Below, in pieces: positions 7,974-16,073 of a stretch of DNA of 24,633 nt (the first letter of the stretch is position 1; the number at the start of each line of letters is the position of its first letter). The position numbers and the translations under genes are program-made. The notes beneath the pieces were generated by a model. It saw only the letters and a program-made list of their open reading frames with translations, did no database searches and was not told where the DNA came from. This stretch comes from DASSUC01 sp035649895 (GTDB lineage Bacteria; Actinomycetota; Actinomycetes; Mycobacteriales; Micromonosporaceae): the NCBI GenBank assembly GCA_035649895.1, contig DASRIS010000050.1:1-24633 (forward strand), given 5' to 3'.

Positions 7974-10092
7974 GGTCACCTCGACGCTGCGCCCGGCGCC
8001 GGCCCGGCGCCGGGCCGCCCCGGCAGCGGAGGAGCTGGTCGTACGCCCGGCCGGGGCTGGGCTGGTACGGCTGCCCTACGTCGTCGCGGCGCTCTACCCG
8101 GACGGCGGCGTCGAGCCGGTCCCGGTCAGGCGGCGCTCCAGCGGCGACCCTGCGGCGGGCTTCACCGTCCGGGGAGAGTCGGCCCGGTTCCGGGCCCGCG
8201 CCACCGCCACCGCGACACCGGTCACCACCCGGACCGTCGCTGCCGGACCCGTGGCGGCCGGGCCAGCAGTCGCCGGGCCCGTGGCGGCCGGGTCCGTGGC
8301 GGCTGGGCCCGTGACCCGGCTCGCGGTGCGCCTGGAGGTGACCTGCACCGCCGCCGAGCCGGTCGTCGCGGGCCTGCGGTTCGAGCTGCGGCTCGGCGCG
8401 ACCGCCGACCCGGGCTGGCTGGTGCCCGGGCTGTTCTACGGCGAGAACCGGCTGCCCGAGTGCACCCGCCACTATCCCCGCTTCGTCACCGCGGCCGGCG
8501 ACCCGCAGCGGTTCGAGTCCACCGCGTGGTCCTTCCGCGCCGACCGGGCCGCCACCCCGGCCGTCTTCGCCTGGGACCAGGCCGGCGGTGCCGCGCTGGT
8601 CACCGCCGAACAGAGCGCGCTCGGCCAGTCCGGCGTCGGGTTCGCGATGGACGGGGCCTGCCCGGTGCTGCGGCTGCACCTCCCGTACCGGGAGGAGCCG
8701 GTGGTCTACGACGGGTCGCAGCGGCCGCAGCCGGCCGACAACCAGAGCTACGTCTGGGCGCCCGGCCAGCGGATGCGTACGGAGCTGCACATCTACCTGC
8801 TGGGCGGGGCTCGCGACAGCTACACCGCGGTGCTGCGGGACGTGCACGCCCGCACCGCGGCGAGCTGCGCGCGCGACCCGGCGTGGGTGCCGGTCGAGGA
8901 GGCGGCCGACCTCGCCGCGTGGGGCCTCTACCGCTGGCACTACCGGCCGGACCCGCCGGTGCTGCTGGAGACCGCGGCTTTCGACCGGGACGCGCTGGGC
9001 GAGCGCGGCGACCGCCAGGCGATGCACGTCTCCTGGGTCAGCGGTACGCCGTACGCGTACGCGCTGCTCCGGCACGGCCGGCGGCGCAACCGGCCCGAGT
9101 ACGTCGCCGCGGCGGTGGGCGTGCTGGACAACATCGTGGCGCACCCGGCCCCGGCCGGGACGTTCTGGGGCCAGTGGAGCGCCGTCCGGGGCTGGGGCGT
9201 GGGCTGGACCCCGGACCAGCGGCGGCTGCACGCCCGTACTCTCGGCGACGCCGCGCTGTTCCTGCTGCGGGCCGCCGTCGAGGAGCGGGCGGCCGGGCGG
9301 CCACGGCCGGGCTGGGAGGCGGCCGTACGGTCCAACCTGGACATCGCGTGCGCCGGGGCCCGGGAGGACGGTGCGCTCGGCGCGGCGTATGACGCGTACA
9401 CGGGCGAGGTGCTCAGCTGGGTCGGCACCGCCGGGCTGGCCTGGGTCCCGCCGCTGGTCGAGGCGGCCGCCGCGTTCGGCGAGCCGCGCTACCTGGAGGT
9501 GGCGCGGCGGGCCGGCCGGCACTACCGGCGCGCGGTCGACGACGGGTTCCTGTGCGGCGCCCCGGAGGACGTGGACCTCGCGCCCACCTCGGAGGACGGC
9601 TACCTGGCGGTGATGGCGTACGTGCTGCTCCACGAGCACGATGCCGGCGGGGCCTGGCTCGCGGTCGCCGCGCGCGCCGCGGACTGGATGCTGACCTTCC
9701 GCTACACGTACGACGTGGCGTTCCCGCCGCACACCCTGCTCGGCCAGTACGGCTTCCGCAGCCGCGGCGCCGACCAGGCGTCCCCGGCCAACCAGCACCT
9801 GCACTCGTTCGGCCTGATCTGCGCGCCGGAGATGCAGCGGCTCGCCGGCTACCTCGACGACGCGTACTACCGCGAGTCGACCCGGGAGAACCTGGCCTGC
9901 TTCCGCCAGTTCGTGGCCCGCCAGGACGGCGACTTCAACGCCTACCAGGGCATGGTGAGCGAGCGGTTCTACCAGACCGCCTGCTTCCAGCCGAAGGGGA
10001 TGCTGCTCACGCTCTCCCACGCGTGGTGCGTCGGCGTCCTGCTCTACGCCTGCGAGAGCGCGATCAGCGCTGGTGACCAGGCGGGGCCATGA
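7963..10092 (+). CDS. Unrecognised protein, probable beta-sandwich plus helical-barrel glycan-active enzyme
   Basis: I do not recognise the family of this 709-aa protein. Residues 1 to ~310 look beta-rich. The segment from about 310 to the end is helical, with many aromatic and acidic motifs: WGLYRWHYRPDPP, GTFWGQWSAVRGWGVGW, YDAYTGEVLSWVGTAGLAW, DVDLAPTSEDGYLAVMAY, HLHSFGLICAPEMQRLAGY and ACFQPKGMLLTLSHAW. This recalls the six-hairpin (alpha/alpha) toroid of several glycosidase and lyase families, with a sandwich domain before it. GTG 7963 has GAGGAG 4 nt upstream and overlaps the GH2 gene by 11 nt; the stop overlaps the GH1 start. There is no signal peptide. A 15-bp repeat sits at 8245-8313, within the sandwich domain. 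Context suggests an intracellular glycosidase or glycan epimerase. Its function is not assigned. Confidence 0.75.
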   Translation: MSAEVTSTLRPAPARRRAAPAAEELVVRPAGAGLVRLPYVVAALYPDGGVEPVPVRRRSSGDPAAGFTVRGESARFRARATATATPVTTRTVAAGPVAAGPAVAGPVAAGSVAAGPVTRLAVRLEVTCTAAEPVVAGLRFELRLGATADPGWLVPGLFYGENRLPECTRHYPRFVTAAGDPQRFESTAWSFRADRAATPAVFAWDQAGGAALVTAEQSALGQSGVGFAMDGACPVLRLHLPYREEPVVYDGSQRPQPADNQSYVWAPGQRMRTELHIYLLGGARDSYTAVLRDVHARTAASCARDPAWVPVEEAADLAAWGLYRWHYRPDPPVLLETAAFDRDALGERGDRQAMHVSWVSGTPYAYALLRHGRRRNRPEYVAAAVGVLDNIVAHPAPAGTFWGQWSAVRGWGVGWTPDQRRLHARTLGDAALFLLRAAVEERAAGRPRPGWEAAVRSNLDIACAGAREDGALGAAYDAYTGEVLSWVGTAGLAWVPPLVEAAAAFGEPRYLEVARRAGRHYRRAVDDGFLCGAPEDVDLAPTSEDGYLAVMAYVLLHEHDAGGAWLAVAARAADWMLTFRYTYDVAFPPHTLLGQYGFRSRGADQASPANQHLHSFGLICAPEMQRLAGYLDDAYYRESTRENLACFRQFVARQDGDFNAYQGMVSERFYQTACFQPKGMLLTLSHAWCVGVLLYACESAISAGDQAGP
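8245..8313 (+). repeat. 15-bp in-frame tandem repeat inside the 709-aa gene
   Basis: There are four 15-bp units and a partial fifth, such as GGGCCCGTGGCGGCC, encoding GPVAA, GPAVA, GPVAA, GSVAA and GPV. They form an Ala/Gly/Pro/Val linker within the N-terminal beta-rich region (residues 95-117). Confidence 0.85.
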
Positions 10093-11531
10093 CGGGCGAA
10101 GTACCCCGCTTCCCGGACGGCTTCCTCTGGGGCGCGGCGACCTCGGCGTACCAGGTCGAGGGGGCGGTGGCCGCGGACGGTCGGGGCGAGTCGATCTGGG
10201 ACCGCTTCGCGCGCACCCCCGGCGCGGTGGACGGCGGCGGTACCGGTGACGTGGCGTGCGACCACTACCGGCGCTGGCGCGCCGACCTGGCGCTGCTGTC
10301 GGAGCTGCGGCTGAACGCGTACCGGTTCTCCATCGCCTGGCCGCGGCTGTTCCCGAGCGGGCAGGGGCCGGTGCACCGGCCCGGGCTCGACCACTACGAC
10401 CGGCTGGTGGACGAGCTGCTGCGCCGCGGGGTCACCCCGCTGGTCACGCTCTACCACTGGGACCTGCCGCAGGCGTTGCAGGACCGCGGTGGCTGGCGGT
10501 GCCGGGAGGTGGCCGACCGCTTCGCCGACTACGCCGATGCCTGCTTCGCCGCGTACGGCGACCGGGTGCGCTTCTGGGTCACCCAGAACGAGCCGTGGAT
10601 CGTCGGGGTGCTGGGCCACCTGCTCGGCCTGCACGCGCCCGGCGAGCGGGACCTGCGCGGGGCGGTGACGGCGATGCACCACCTGATGCTCGGTCACGGC
10701 CGCGCGGTGCAGGCACTGCGGGCCCGCGGCGGCGACGGCCGCGCCGGGGTCGCGTTCAGCCTGTTCCCGCACGCCCCGGCCAGCGACGACCCGGCCGACC
10801 AGGACGCGTCGGCGGCCTCCGACGGGTACGTCAACCGGTGGTTCCTCGACCCGGTGCTCACCGGCGCGTACCCGCTGGACATGTGGCAGCGCTACGAGCG
10901 GCTGCTGGGCCGGCTGGACATGGTGCGCCCGGGCGACCTGGAGACCATCGGCGCCGGCAGCGACTTCATCGGCGTGAACTTCTACACCGACCGGGTGATG
11001 CGCGCCGCGCCCGGACGGCAGCCGTTCGAGTGGGAGGTCGCACCGCCGGCGGCCGCTGCCGAGGTCACTGACACCGGCTGGCCGGTCGTCCCACACACCC
11101 TGACCGAGCTGCTGCTGCGGCTGCGCGCGGACTACGGCGACGTGCCCGTCTACGTCACCGAGAACGGGGCGGTCTACCTCGACGGTCCCGGTGCCGACGG
11201 CGCGGTCCACGACACCCGCCGGGTCCGGTTCCTGCACGCACACCTGGCCGCGGTGCACCGGGCGGTCCAGCTGGGCGCGCCGGTGCGCGGCTACTTCCAC
11301 TGGTCGCTGCTGGACAACTTCGAGTGGGCGATGGGCTACCGCCCCCGGTTCGGGCTGGTGCACGTGGACTACGCCACGCAGCGGCGTACGGTCAAGGACA
11401 GTGGCCGGTACTACGCCGCGGTAGCGGCGGCGAACGCACTGGTCCCGCCGGCCGACGCGGGCGCGGCCGGACCGGCTGCCGCGGGCGCCGAGCCGGCCGC
11501 CGCCGACACCGTGCCGGAAGGAGGCGGCTGA
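10089..11531 (+). CDS. GH1 beta-glycosidase (beta-glucosidase type)
   Basis: This is a 480-aa retaining beta-glycosidase. The N-terminus FPDGFLWGAATSAYQVEGA is the GH1 signature. TQNEPW holds the acid/base E168 and YVTENGAVY the nucleophile E358, at the usual GH1 positions. Further family blocks are YRFSIAWPRLFPSG, LYHWDLPQAL and GYFHWSLLDNFEWAMGY. It probably releases glucose, or another hexose, from beta-glucosides in the cytoplasm; mannosides are also possible in this context. ATG 10089 overlaps the previous stop by ATGA. The last ~30 residues are an Ala/Gly/Pro-rich tail beyond the normal GH1 end, echoing the low-complexity tails of the neighbours. Confidence 0.95.
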   Translation: MTGEVPRFPDGFLWGAATSAYQVEGAVAADGRGESIWDRFARTPGAVDGGGTGDVACDHYRRWRADLALLSELRLNAYRFSIAWPRLFPSGQGPVHRPGLDHYDRLVDELLRRGVTPLVTLYHWDLPQALQDRGGWRCREVADRFADYADACFAAYGDRVRFWVTQNEPWIVGVLGHLLGLHAPGERDLRGAVTAMHHLMLGHGRAVQALRARGGDGRAGVAFSLFPHAPASDDPADQDASAASDGYVNRWFLDPVLTGAYPLDMWQRYERLLGRLDMVRPGDLETIGAGSDFIGVNFYTDRVMRAAPGRQPFEWEVAPPAAAAEVTDTGWPVVPHTLTELLLRLRADYGDVPVYVTENGAVYLDGPGADGAVHDTRRVRFLHAHLAAVHRAVQLGAPVRGYFHWSLLDNFEWAMGYRPRFGLVHVDYATQRRTVKDSGRYYAAVAAANALVPPADAGAAGPAAAGAEPAAADTVPEGGG

Positions 11532-11534
11532 GCC

Positions 11535-12872
11535 GTGGCGCAGCTGTCCGTCCAGTGGCGCTCGGAGATAGCGCAGGACCCGCGCCGGGTGGTCGTCATC
11601 GACGACGACCCGACCGGCACCCAGGCCGTGTCCGGCCTGCCGGTGCTGCTGCGGCCGAGCCGGCCGGCGCTGGCCCGGTTCTTCGCCGGGCCGGCGCGCG
11701 CGGTCTTCGTACTCTCCAACAGCCGGGCCCTCCCCCGGGCCGCCGCGGCGGGCCTGGTGCGGCAGATCGCGACGGACGCGCACGCGGCAGCGGCGCAGGC
11801 CGGGGTCGACCCGCCGGCGATCCTGCTGCGCGGTGACTCCACCCTGCGCGGCCACGTCTTCGCCGAGACCGACGCGGTCGACCCGGCGGCGCCGGTCCTG
11901 TTCGTCCCGGCGTTCATCGCGGGCGGGCGGGTGACCATGGGCGGCGTGCACTACCTGCGGACGGCCGCTGGCCAGACCCCGGTCGTGGACACCGAGTTCG
12001 CCCGCGACCCGGTCTTCGGCTACCGGGCCAGGCACCTCACCGACTGGGTACGCGAGGTCGGCGGCGACCGGCGGGCCGCCGTACCCGTCCCGCACCATGT
12101 GCTGCACCGGGCGGGACCGGACGCGGTGGCCGACGCGCTGCGCGCTGCGACGGCCGGCACCGTGGTGGTGCCGGACGCGGCGACCGACGCCGACATCGAG
12201 GCGATCACGGCCGGGCTGGTACGGGCCGAGCGGCGGGGCATCCGCGTGGTGGTGCGGTGCGCCGCGTCCCTGGCCGCGGTGCGCACCGGCGCGCGGGGCC
12301 GGCCGGTCGGCACGATCCCGGTCTGCGCACCCGGCCGGGTGCTGGTGGTGTGCGGCTCGTACACCGGGGCGAGCACCGCACAGCTGGCCGCGCTGGGTCC
12401 GCTCGCGCAGCGCCGCCGCGAGCTGCCCGCCGCCGGCGCCGACCCGGCCCGGCTGCGTGGCGTCCTCGCCGCGGACCTCGCCGCGCACGGCCGGGCGCTG
12501 CTGGCCACGCCGCGCGGCTACCGCGCCGAGGCCGGCGACGCGCTCATGGACCAGCTGGTACGCGTGGTCGCCGGGCTCGCCGGCGAGGTCGACCTGGTGG
12601 TCGCGAAGGGCGGTATCACGTCCGCGCGGCTGGCCCGGGACGCGCTGGGTGCCGACACCGCGGACGTGGTGGGCCAGCCCGAGCCGGGCGTGGTGCTGTG
12701 GCGGCTGGCCGGCCCCACCGGGCCGATGCCCTACGTGGTGGTGCCGGGCAACGTCGGCGACGACGGCACCCTGGCCCGGCTGCTGTCCATGGTGGACATC
12801 GACACTGGCGCTGCGGACACCGGCACCGCGGACACCCGCATCGAGGACACCGGCGATGCGCGCGGCGGCTGA
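11535..12872 (+). CDS. DUF1537 four-carbon acid sugar kinase family protein (OtnK/DtnK type)
   Basis: This is a 445-aa two-domain kinase. The N-terminal substrate domain starts VVVIDDDPTGTQAV (D23-Q30) and contains LLRGDSTLRGH. The C-terminal nucleotide domain has VVAKGGITSARLARDALG and YVVVPGNVGDDGTL, both typical of the family. Known members phosphorylate tetronates (D-threonate, D- or L-erythronate and their 2- or 3-keto forms) or related branched acids, and they often co-occur with an OtnI/Hyi isomerase, as here. GTG 11535 lies 3 nt after the GH1 stop, with AAGGAGG 10 nt upstream. The C-terminus carries 15-bp repeats, the last of which contains the start codon of the next gene. Family is sure; the substrate is inference. 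Confidence 0.92.
   Translation: MAQLSVQWRSEIAQDPRRVVVIDDDPTGTQAVSGLPVLLRPSRPALARFFAGPARAVFVLSNSRALPRAAAAGLVRQIATDAHAAAAQAGVDPPAILLRGDSTLRGHVFAETDAVDPAAPVLFVPAFIAGGRVTMGGVHYLRTAAGQTPVVDTEFARDPVFGYRARHLTDWVREVGGDRRAAVPVPHHVLHRAGPDAVADALRAATAGTVVVPDAATDADIEAITAGLVRAERRGIRVVVRCAASLAAVRTGARGRPVGTIPVCAPGRVLVVCGSYTGASTAQLAALGPLAQRRRELPAAGADPARLRGVLAADLAAHGRALLATPRGYRAEAGDALMDQLVRVVAGLAGEVDLVVAKGGITSARLARDALGADTADVVGQPEPGVVLWRLAGPTGPMPYVVVPGNVGDDGTLARLLSMVDIDTGAADTGTADTRIEDTGDARGG
12801..12860 (+). repeat. 15-bp in-frame tandem repeat spanning the DUF1537 3' end and the FGGY start codon
   Basis: Four 15-bp units (GACACCGGCACCGCG-like) encode DTGAA, DTGTA, DTRIE and DTGDA. The fourth unit contains the ATG (12856) of the FGGY kinase gene, so the duplication also shapes the overlap between the two genes. 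Confidence 0.85.
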
Positions 12873-14322
12873 CGGCCCGGTGCTGGCCGGGGTGGACGTG
12901 GGCACCACCAACACCAAGGTCGGTGCGTACCGGGCGGACGGCTCCCGCCTGGCGATGCGCGCGTGGCCGACGCCCCGCGACGCCAGCGACCTGGTCGCGG
13001 GCGTGCTGGCCGCGCTGGCTGCCGTCGCCGGGCAGGCCGGCCGGGCGCCCGCTGCGGTCGGCGTGGCGAGCATGGCCGAGAGCGGCGTGACCGTCGACCG
13101 CGACCTGGCACCGCAGCACCCCCTCATCGGGTGGCGCGACCCGCGCGGCGCGGACGCGGCCCGGCGCCTGTCAGCGGAGCTCGGCGAGCAGGCCGTGTTC
13201 GAGGTCACCGGGGTCAGCCTGGCGGTCAAGACCCCGCTGGCGCGCTGGCGATGGCTGGCCGACACCCGCCCGGGGCTGCTCACCGGTGGCCGGTACTGGC
13301 TCGGCGCGGCGGACCTGGTGGCATCGGCGCTGGTCGGTGCGCCGGTCACCGACCTGACCATGGCCGGGCGCACCGGCGGGCTGGACCTGCGCACCGGCCG
13401 CTACCACCCCGACCTCCTCGCCGCCGCCGGGATCAGCGCCGCCCAGCTGCCGCGGGTCGCCGAGCCCGGGCGCCCAGCGGGGCGGCTCACCGCGTCCGCG
13501 GCGAGCAGCTGCGGACTGCCCGCCGGGCTCCCGGTCGTGGTCGCCGGCCATGACCACCTCGTCGCCGCGTACGCGGCGGGCGCGCGGTGCGGCGGGGACC
13601 AGGTGGACTCGCTGGGCACTGCGGAGGCGTTCATCACCGTCACCGACCGGCCGCCCGCCGCGGCGACGGCCGGCACCGGGCTGTCCTGGAACCGCTTTGT
13701 CGACGGCTCCCGCTACTGCCTGGTCTCCGGCTTCCCCGGAGCCGGCCGGCTGGTCGGCTGGTTCATGGAGCGGTACCTCGGGCTGCCGGCCGGCGCCGGC
13801 TACGCCCGGTTCGCCGCCCTCGCCGAGGCGGTCACCGAGCGGCCCACCGGGATCGTGGTCGAGCCGTACCTGTCCGGCCGGGGCGCGCCGTCGCCGGACC
13901 CGGCGCGCCGCTTCGCCGTACACGGGCGGCGGCCGCGGCACACCGCGGCGGACCTGGCGCTGGCCCTGCTGGAAGGGCTATCAATGCATGTGCGGTGGAT
14001 GGCGGGCGGGCACGGTCCGCGTACCAGGAAACAGGTCCTGGCGGCGGGCGGGCCCACGCGCAACCGGGCCTGGATGCAGGTCAAGGCCGCGGTCGGGCCG
14101 GTCCCGCTGGCGGTGGTGGACGACCCCGATGCGGCCTGCGCCGGCGCCGCGCTGCTGGCGGCGCGGTCCGGGCTGGGGATGGCGCCGCCGCCGCTGGCCG
14201 CCACGCCGCTGCGCCCGGACCCGCAGGAGAGCAGCCGGTACGACGACCTCTACCGCGACCGCTTCCTGCCCACCGTCACCGGCGCCCACTGTCCACCCGC
14301 GCACCGCCCGGAGGTGTCGTGA
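12856..14322 (+). CDS. FGGY-family carbohydrate kinase
   Basis: This is a 488-aa kinase of the xylulokinase/gluconokinase/glycerol-kinase superfamily. The N-terminal phosphate-binding GVDVGTTNTKVGAY is at residues 12-25. VVAGHDHLVAAY contains the catalytic base D233. The C-terminal lobe has LAAGGPTRNRAWMQVKAAV and DPDAACAGAALLAA for nucleotide binding. It phosphorylates a ketose, polyol or sugar acid; the exact substrate cannot be inferred. ATG 12856 lies inside the DUF1537 gene (17-nt overlap) with GAGG about 9 nt upstream. The frame is open far upstream, but that part is antisense-like shadow of the previous gene. Together with the aldolase that follows, it would supply a ketose phosphate for cleavage. 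Confidence 0.92.
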   Translation: MRAAADGPVLAGVDVGTTNTKVGAYRADGSRLAMRAWPTPRDASDLVAGVLAALAAVAGQAGRAPAAVGVASMAESGVTVDRDLAPQHPLIGWRDPRGADAARRLSAELGEQAVFEVTGVSLAVKTPLARWRWLADTRPGLLTGGRYWLGAADLVASALVGAPVTDLTMAGRTGGLDLRTGRYHPDLLAAAGISAAQLPRVAEPGRPAGRLTASAASSCGLPAGLPVVVAGHDHLVAAYAAGARCGGDQVDSLGTAEAFITVTDRPPAAATAGTGLSWNRFVDGSRYCLVSGFPGAGRLVGWFMERYLGLPAGAGYARFAALAEAVTERPTGIVVEPYLSGRGAPSPDPARRFAVHGRRPRHTAADLALALLEGLSMHVRWMAGGHGPRTRKQVLAAGGPTRNRAWMQVKAAVGPVPLAVVDDPDAACAGAALLAARSGLGMAPPPLAATPLRPDPQESSRYDDLYRDRFLPTVTGAHCPPAHRPEVS

Positions 14323-15242
14323 CACCCGCTCCCACGCCCCTGCCCGCGCCCGGCAGCGGGCTCGACCGGCTGGCCCTGCCCGGTGGCGGGTTCGCCATGG
14401 TGGCGCTGGACCAGCGCGAGAGCCTGCGCACCATGTTCGCCGAGCAGCTCGGCCGCCCTGTCGGCGACGACCTGCTGCTGCGGTTCAAGCTGGCTGCAGC
14501 GGCCGAGCTCGGCCCCCTCGCCTCGGGGCTGCTGATCGACCGCCACTATGGCTACCGCCGCGTCGTCGACGAGCACCTGGTCCCGGACGGCTGCGGCCTC
14601 ATCCTCGCCGCTGACGCGCTCCAGCAGCGCCCCGGGGAACCGGTCGAGGAGACCGGCCTGGATGCCGCGGTGGACCCGGCGGCCACGGCGGCGGACGGCA
14701 CGGCAGCGCTCAAGCTGCTGCTCATCTGGCGTCGCGACGAGCGCAGGGCGCAGCGGCTGGCGGTGGCGGAGCGGTTCGTCACCGGATGCCGCGCCGCCAA
14801 GCTCGCGTCGGTCCTGGAGGCGGTGGTCCGCCCCAGCCCCGCCGAGCAGGAGACCGGCCGGTTCGACCTGGACGAGGCGATCCTGGAGGCCGCGACCGAG
14901 CTGGCCGCCCTGCGCCCGTCGCTGTACAAGGCGCAGGTGCCCGGCCTCGGCCAGGCGGACCCGGCGAGCACCGCGCGGACCTGCCAGGAGCTGACCGCGC
15001 GGATCCCGGTGCCGTGGGTGGTGCTGTCGCAGGGCGTGCCGCTTGACGCGTTCCCGCAGGCGGTGGAGGTCGCCTGCCGGGCCGGCGCCGCCGGCTTCCT
15101 CGCCGGGCGGGCCATCTGGAGCGACTGCCTTGCCGGTGGCGATCCCCGTCCGCTACTGCGGCAGCGGGCGGTGCCCCGGCTGCGACGCCTGGTGGACATC
15201 GTCGACCGCCACGCGCGGCCGTGGTGGGCGGCGCCGCGATGA
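14319..15242 (+). CDS. Class I aldolase of the YihT/LacD type
   Basis: This is a 307-aa TIM-barrel aldolase. GGFAMVALDQRESLRTMF closely follows the sulfofructose-phosphate aldolase YihT pattern, and LYKAQVPGLG places the Schiff-base lysine at K204. ALKLLLIWRRDE, LEAVVRPSP, WVVLSQGV and AGFLAGRAIW complete the family pattern; the Arg of LAGRAIW lies in the region that binds the substrate's anionic group. Known relatives split 6-deoxy-6-sulfofructose 1-phosphate (YihT) or tagatose 1,6-bisphosphate (LacD) into dihydroxyacetone phosphate and an aldehyde. The length fits YihT (~290 aa). GTG 14319 overlaps the FGGY stop (GTGA). No GH31 sulfoquinovosidase or sulfolactaldehyde reductase is in view, so sulfosugar use is only one option. 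The family is well supported; the substrate is not. Confidence 0.87.
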   Translation: MTPAPTPLPAPGSGLDRLALPGGGFAMVALDQRESLRTMFAEQLGRPVGDDLLLRFKLAAAAELGPLASGLLIDRHYGYRRVVDEHLVPDGCGLILAADALQQRPGEPVEETGLDAAVDPAATAADGTAALKLLLIWRRDERRAQRLAVAERFVTGCRAAKLASVLEAVVRPSPAEQETGRFDLDEAILEAATELAALRPSLYKAQVPGLGQADPASTARTCQELTARIPVPWVVLSQGVPLDAFPQAVEVACRAGAAGFLAGRAIWSDCLAGGDPRPLLRQRAVPRLRRLVDIVDRHARPWWAAPR

Positions 15243-15268
15243 CCCAGATGGCGGCGGTGCCGCGATGA
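15239..15268 (+). other. Mini-ORF 1 (9 codons) in the coupling chain
   Basis: It would encode MTQMAAVPR. Its ATG overlaps the aldolase stop (ATGA) and its TGA overlaps the next ATG. It arose from the 26-bp duplication. Whether it is translated is unknown; its role, if any, is to pass ribosomes on. Confidence 0.4.
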
Positions 15269-15294
15269 TCCGGGTGGCGGCGGTGCCGCGATGA
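15265..15294 (+). other. Mini-ORF 2 (9 codons) in the coupling chain
   Basis: It would encode MIRVAAVPR. The first six residues are identical to those of the TIM-barrel protein because it is a duplicate of that start. Its TGA overlaps the ATG at 15291. Translation is not demonstrated. Confidence 0.4.
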
Positions 15295-16073
15295 TCCGGG
15301 TGGCGGCGAACCTCGGGTTTCTGTTCACCGAGCTTCCCTGGCCGGACCGGCCGCTCGCCGCCCGGGACGCCGGCTTCGCCGAGGTGGAGTTCGCCTGGCC
15401 CGCCGACCCCGAGCTGGCGGCCGCCGCGGTCGACCGGGCGGGCGTACGGGTCGCGCTGCTCAACATGCCAGCCGGCGACCTGGCCGCGGGTGAGCGCGGG
15501 TACGGCAACGACCCGCGCCGCCAGGCGGAGTGGCGCGCCGCGCTCGACCGTGCGCTGCGGCTCGCCGGCCGGCTGGGCTGCGCCACGGTCAACGTCCTCG
15601 CGGGCACCTGGTGCGCTGGCGTGGCGCGCGACGCCCAGCTGGACTGCCTCGCCGGCAACCTCGGGTGGGCCGCCCGGCAGGCCGGCGCCGCCGGGGTCGG
15701 GCTGGTGGTCGAGCCGGTCAACAGCCTCGACATCCCGGCTTACCTGCTGCCCCGGACCGGTGACGTGGTCGCGCTGCTCGACCGGGTCGGCGCACCGGGC
15801 ATCGGCGTTCAGCTGGACACTTACCACTGCGCCCAGGAAGGGGACGACCCGGTGGGCTGGGTCGGCCGCCTGGGCCACCGGCTGGGCCACGTCCAGCTCG
15901 CCGACCATCCGGGCCGGCACGAGCCGGGCACCGGGTCGCTGCCGGTACCGGCGATGCTGCGTGCGCTGAGCGAGGCGGGCTACGCCGGCGCCGTAGGGCT
16001 GGAGTACCACCCGACCCCGGGGTCGGACCCGGGTGCGGTCGCCGCCGCCGTCCGTGTGCTGGGAGGCGCCTGA
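15291..16073 (+). CDS. Hydroxypyruvate isomerase/OtnI-type TIM-barrel isomerase
   Basis: This is a 260-aa AP-endonuclease-2-like TIM barrel of the Hyi family. AANLGFLFTELPWPDR is the family N-terminus. NMPAGDLAAGERGYG, VEPVNSLDIPAYLL (E141), GVQLDTYH (D176), DHPGRHEPGTG and LEYHPTPG (E238) give the metal/catalytic glutamate pair E141/E238 and the conserved GRHEPGTG loop. Hyi interconverts hydroxypyruvate and tartronate semialdehyde; OtnI isomerises 2-keto-tetronates upstream of an OtnK kinase. A DUF1537 kinase three genes upstream fits the second role. ATG 15291 is the only one of the three repeated ATGs in this frame and overlaps the stop of a mini-ORF. Family is sure; the exact substrate is inferred. 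Confidence 0.9.
   Translation: MIRVAANLGFLFTELPWPDRPLAARDAGFAEVEFAWPADPELAAAAVDRAGVRVALLNMPAGDLAAGERGYGNDPRRQAEWRAALDRALRLAGRLGCATVNVLAGTWCAGVARDAQLDCLAGNLGWAARQAGAAGVGLVVEPVNSLDIPAYLLPRTGDVVALLDRVGAPGIGVQLDTYHCAQEGDDPVGWVGRLGHRLGHVQLADHPGRHEPGTGSLPVPAMLRALSEAGYAGAVGLEYHPTPGSDPGAVAAAVRVLGGA

Larger units (their letters stand above)
15224..15301 (+). repeat. 26-bp tandem repeat (3 units) multiplying a start-codon region
   Basis: Units are at 15224-15249, 15250-15275 and 15276-15301. The last two are identical; the first matches at 20 of 26 positions. Each unit carries CGATGA, giving ATGs at 15239, 15265 and 15291 in three different reading frames. Every ATG overlaps the stop of the preceding frame: aldolase, then a 9-codon frame, another 9-codon frame, and the TIM-barrel gene. 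Confidence 0.92.

Noticed and set aside
10044..13394. 1116-codon minus-strand open frame, and similar long antisense frames at 4564-6285, 6282-7979 and 7888-10020
   Set aside because: They oppose well-supported enzyme genes, have biased Arg/His/Gly/Pro content typical of the antisense of GC-rich genes, and show no recognisable domain.
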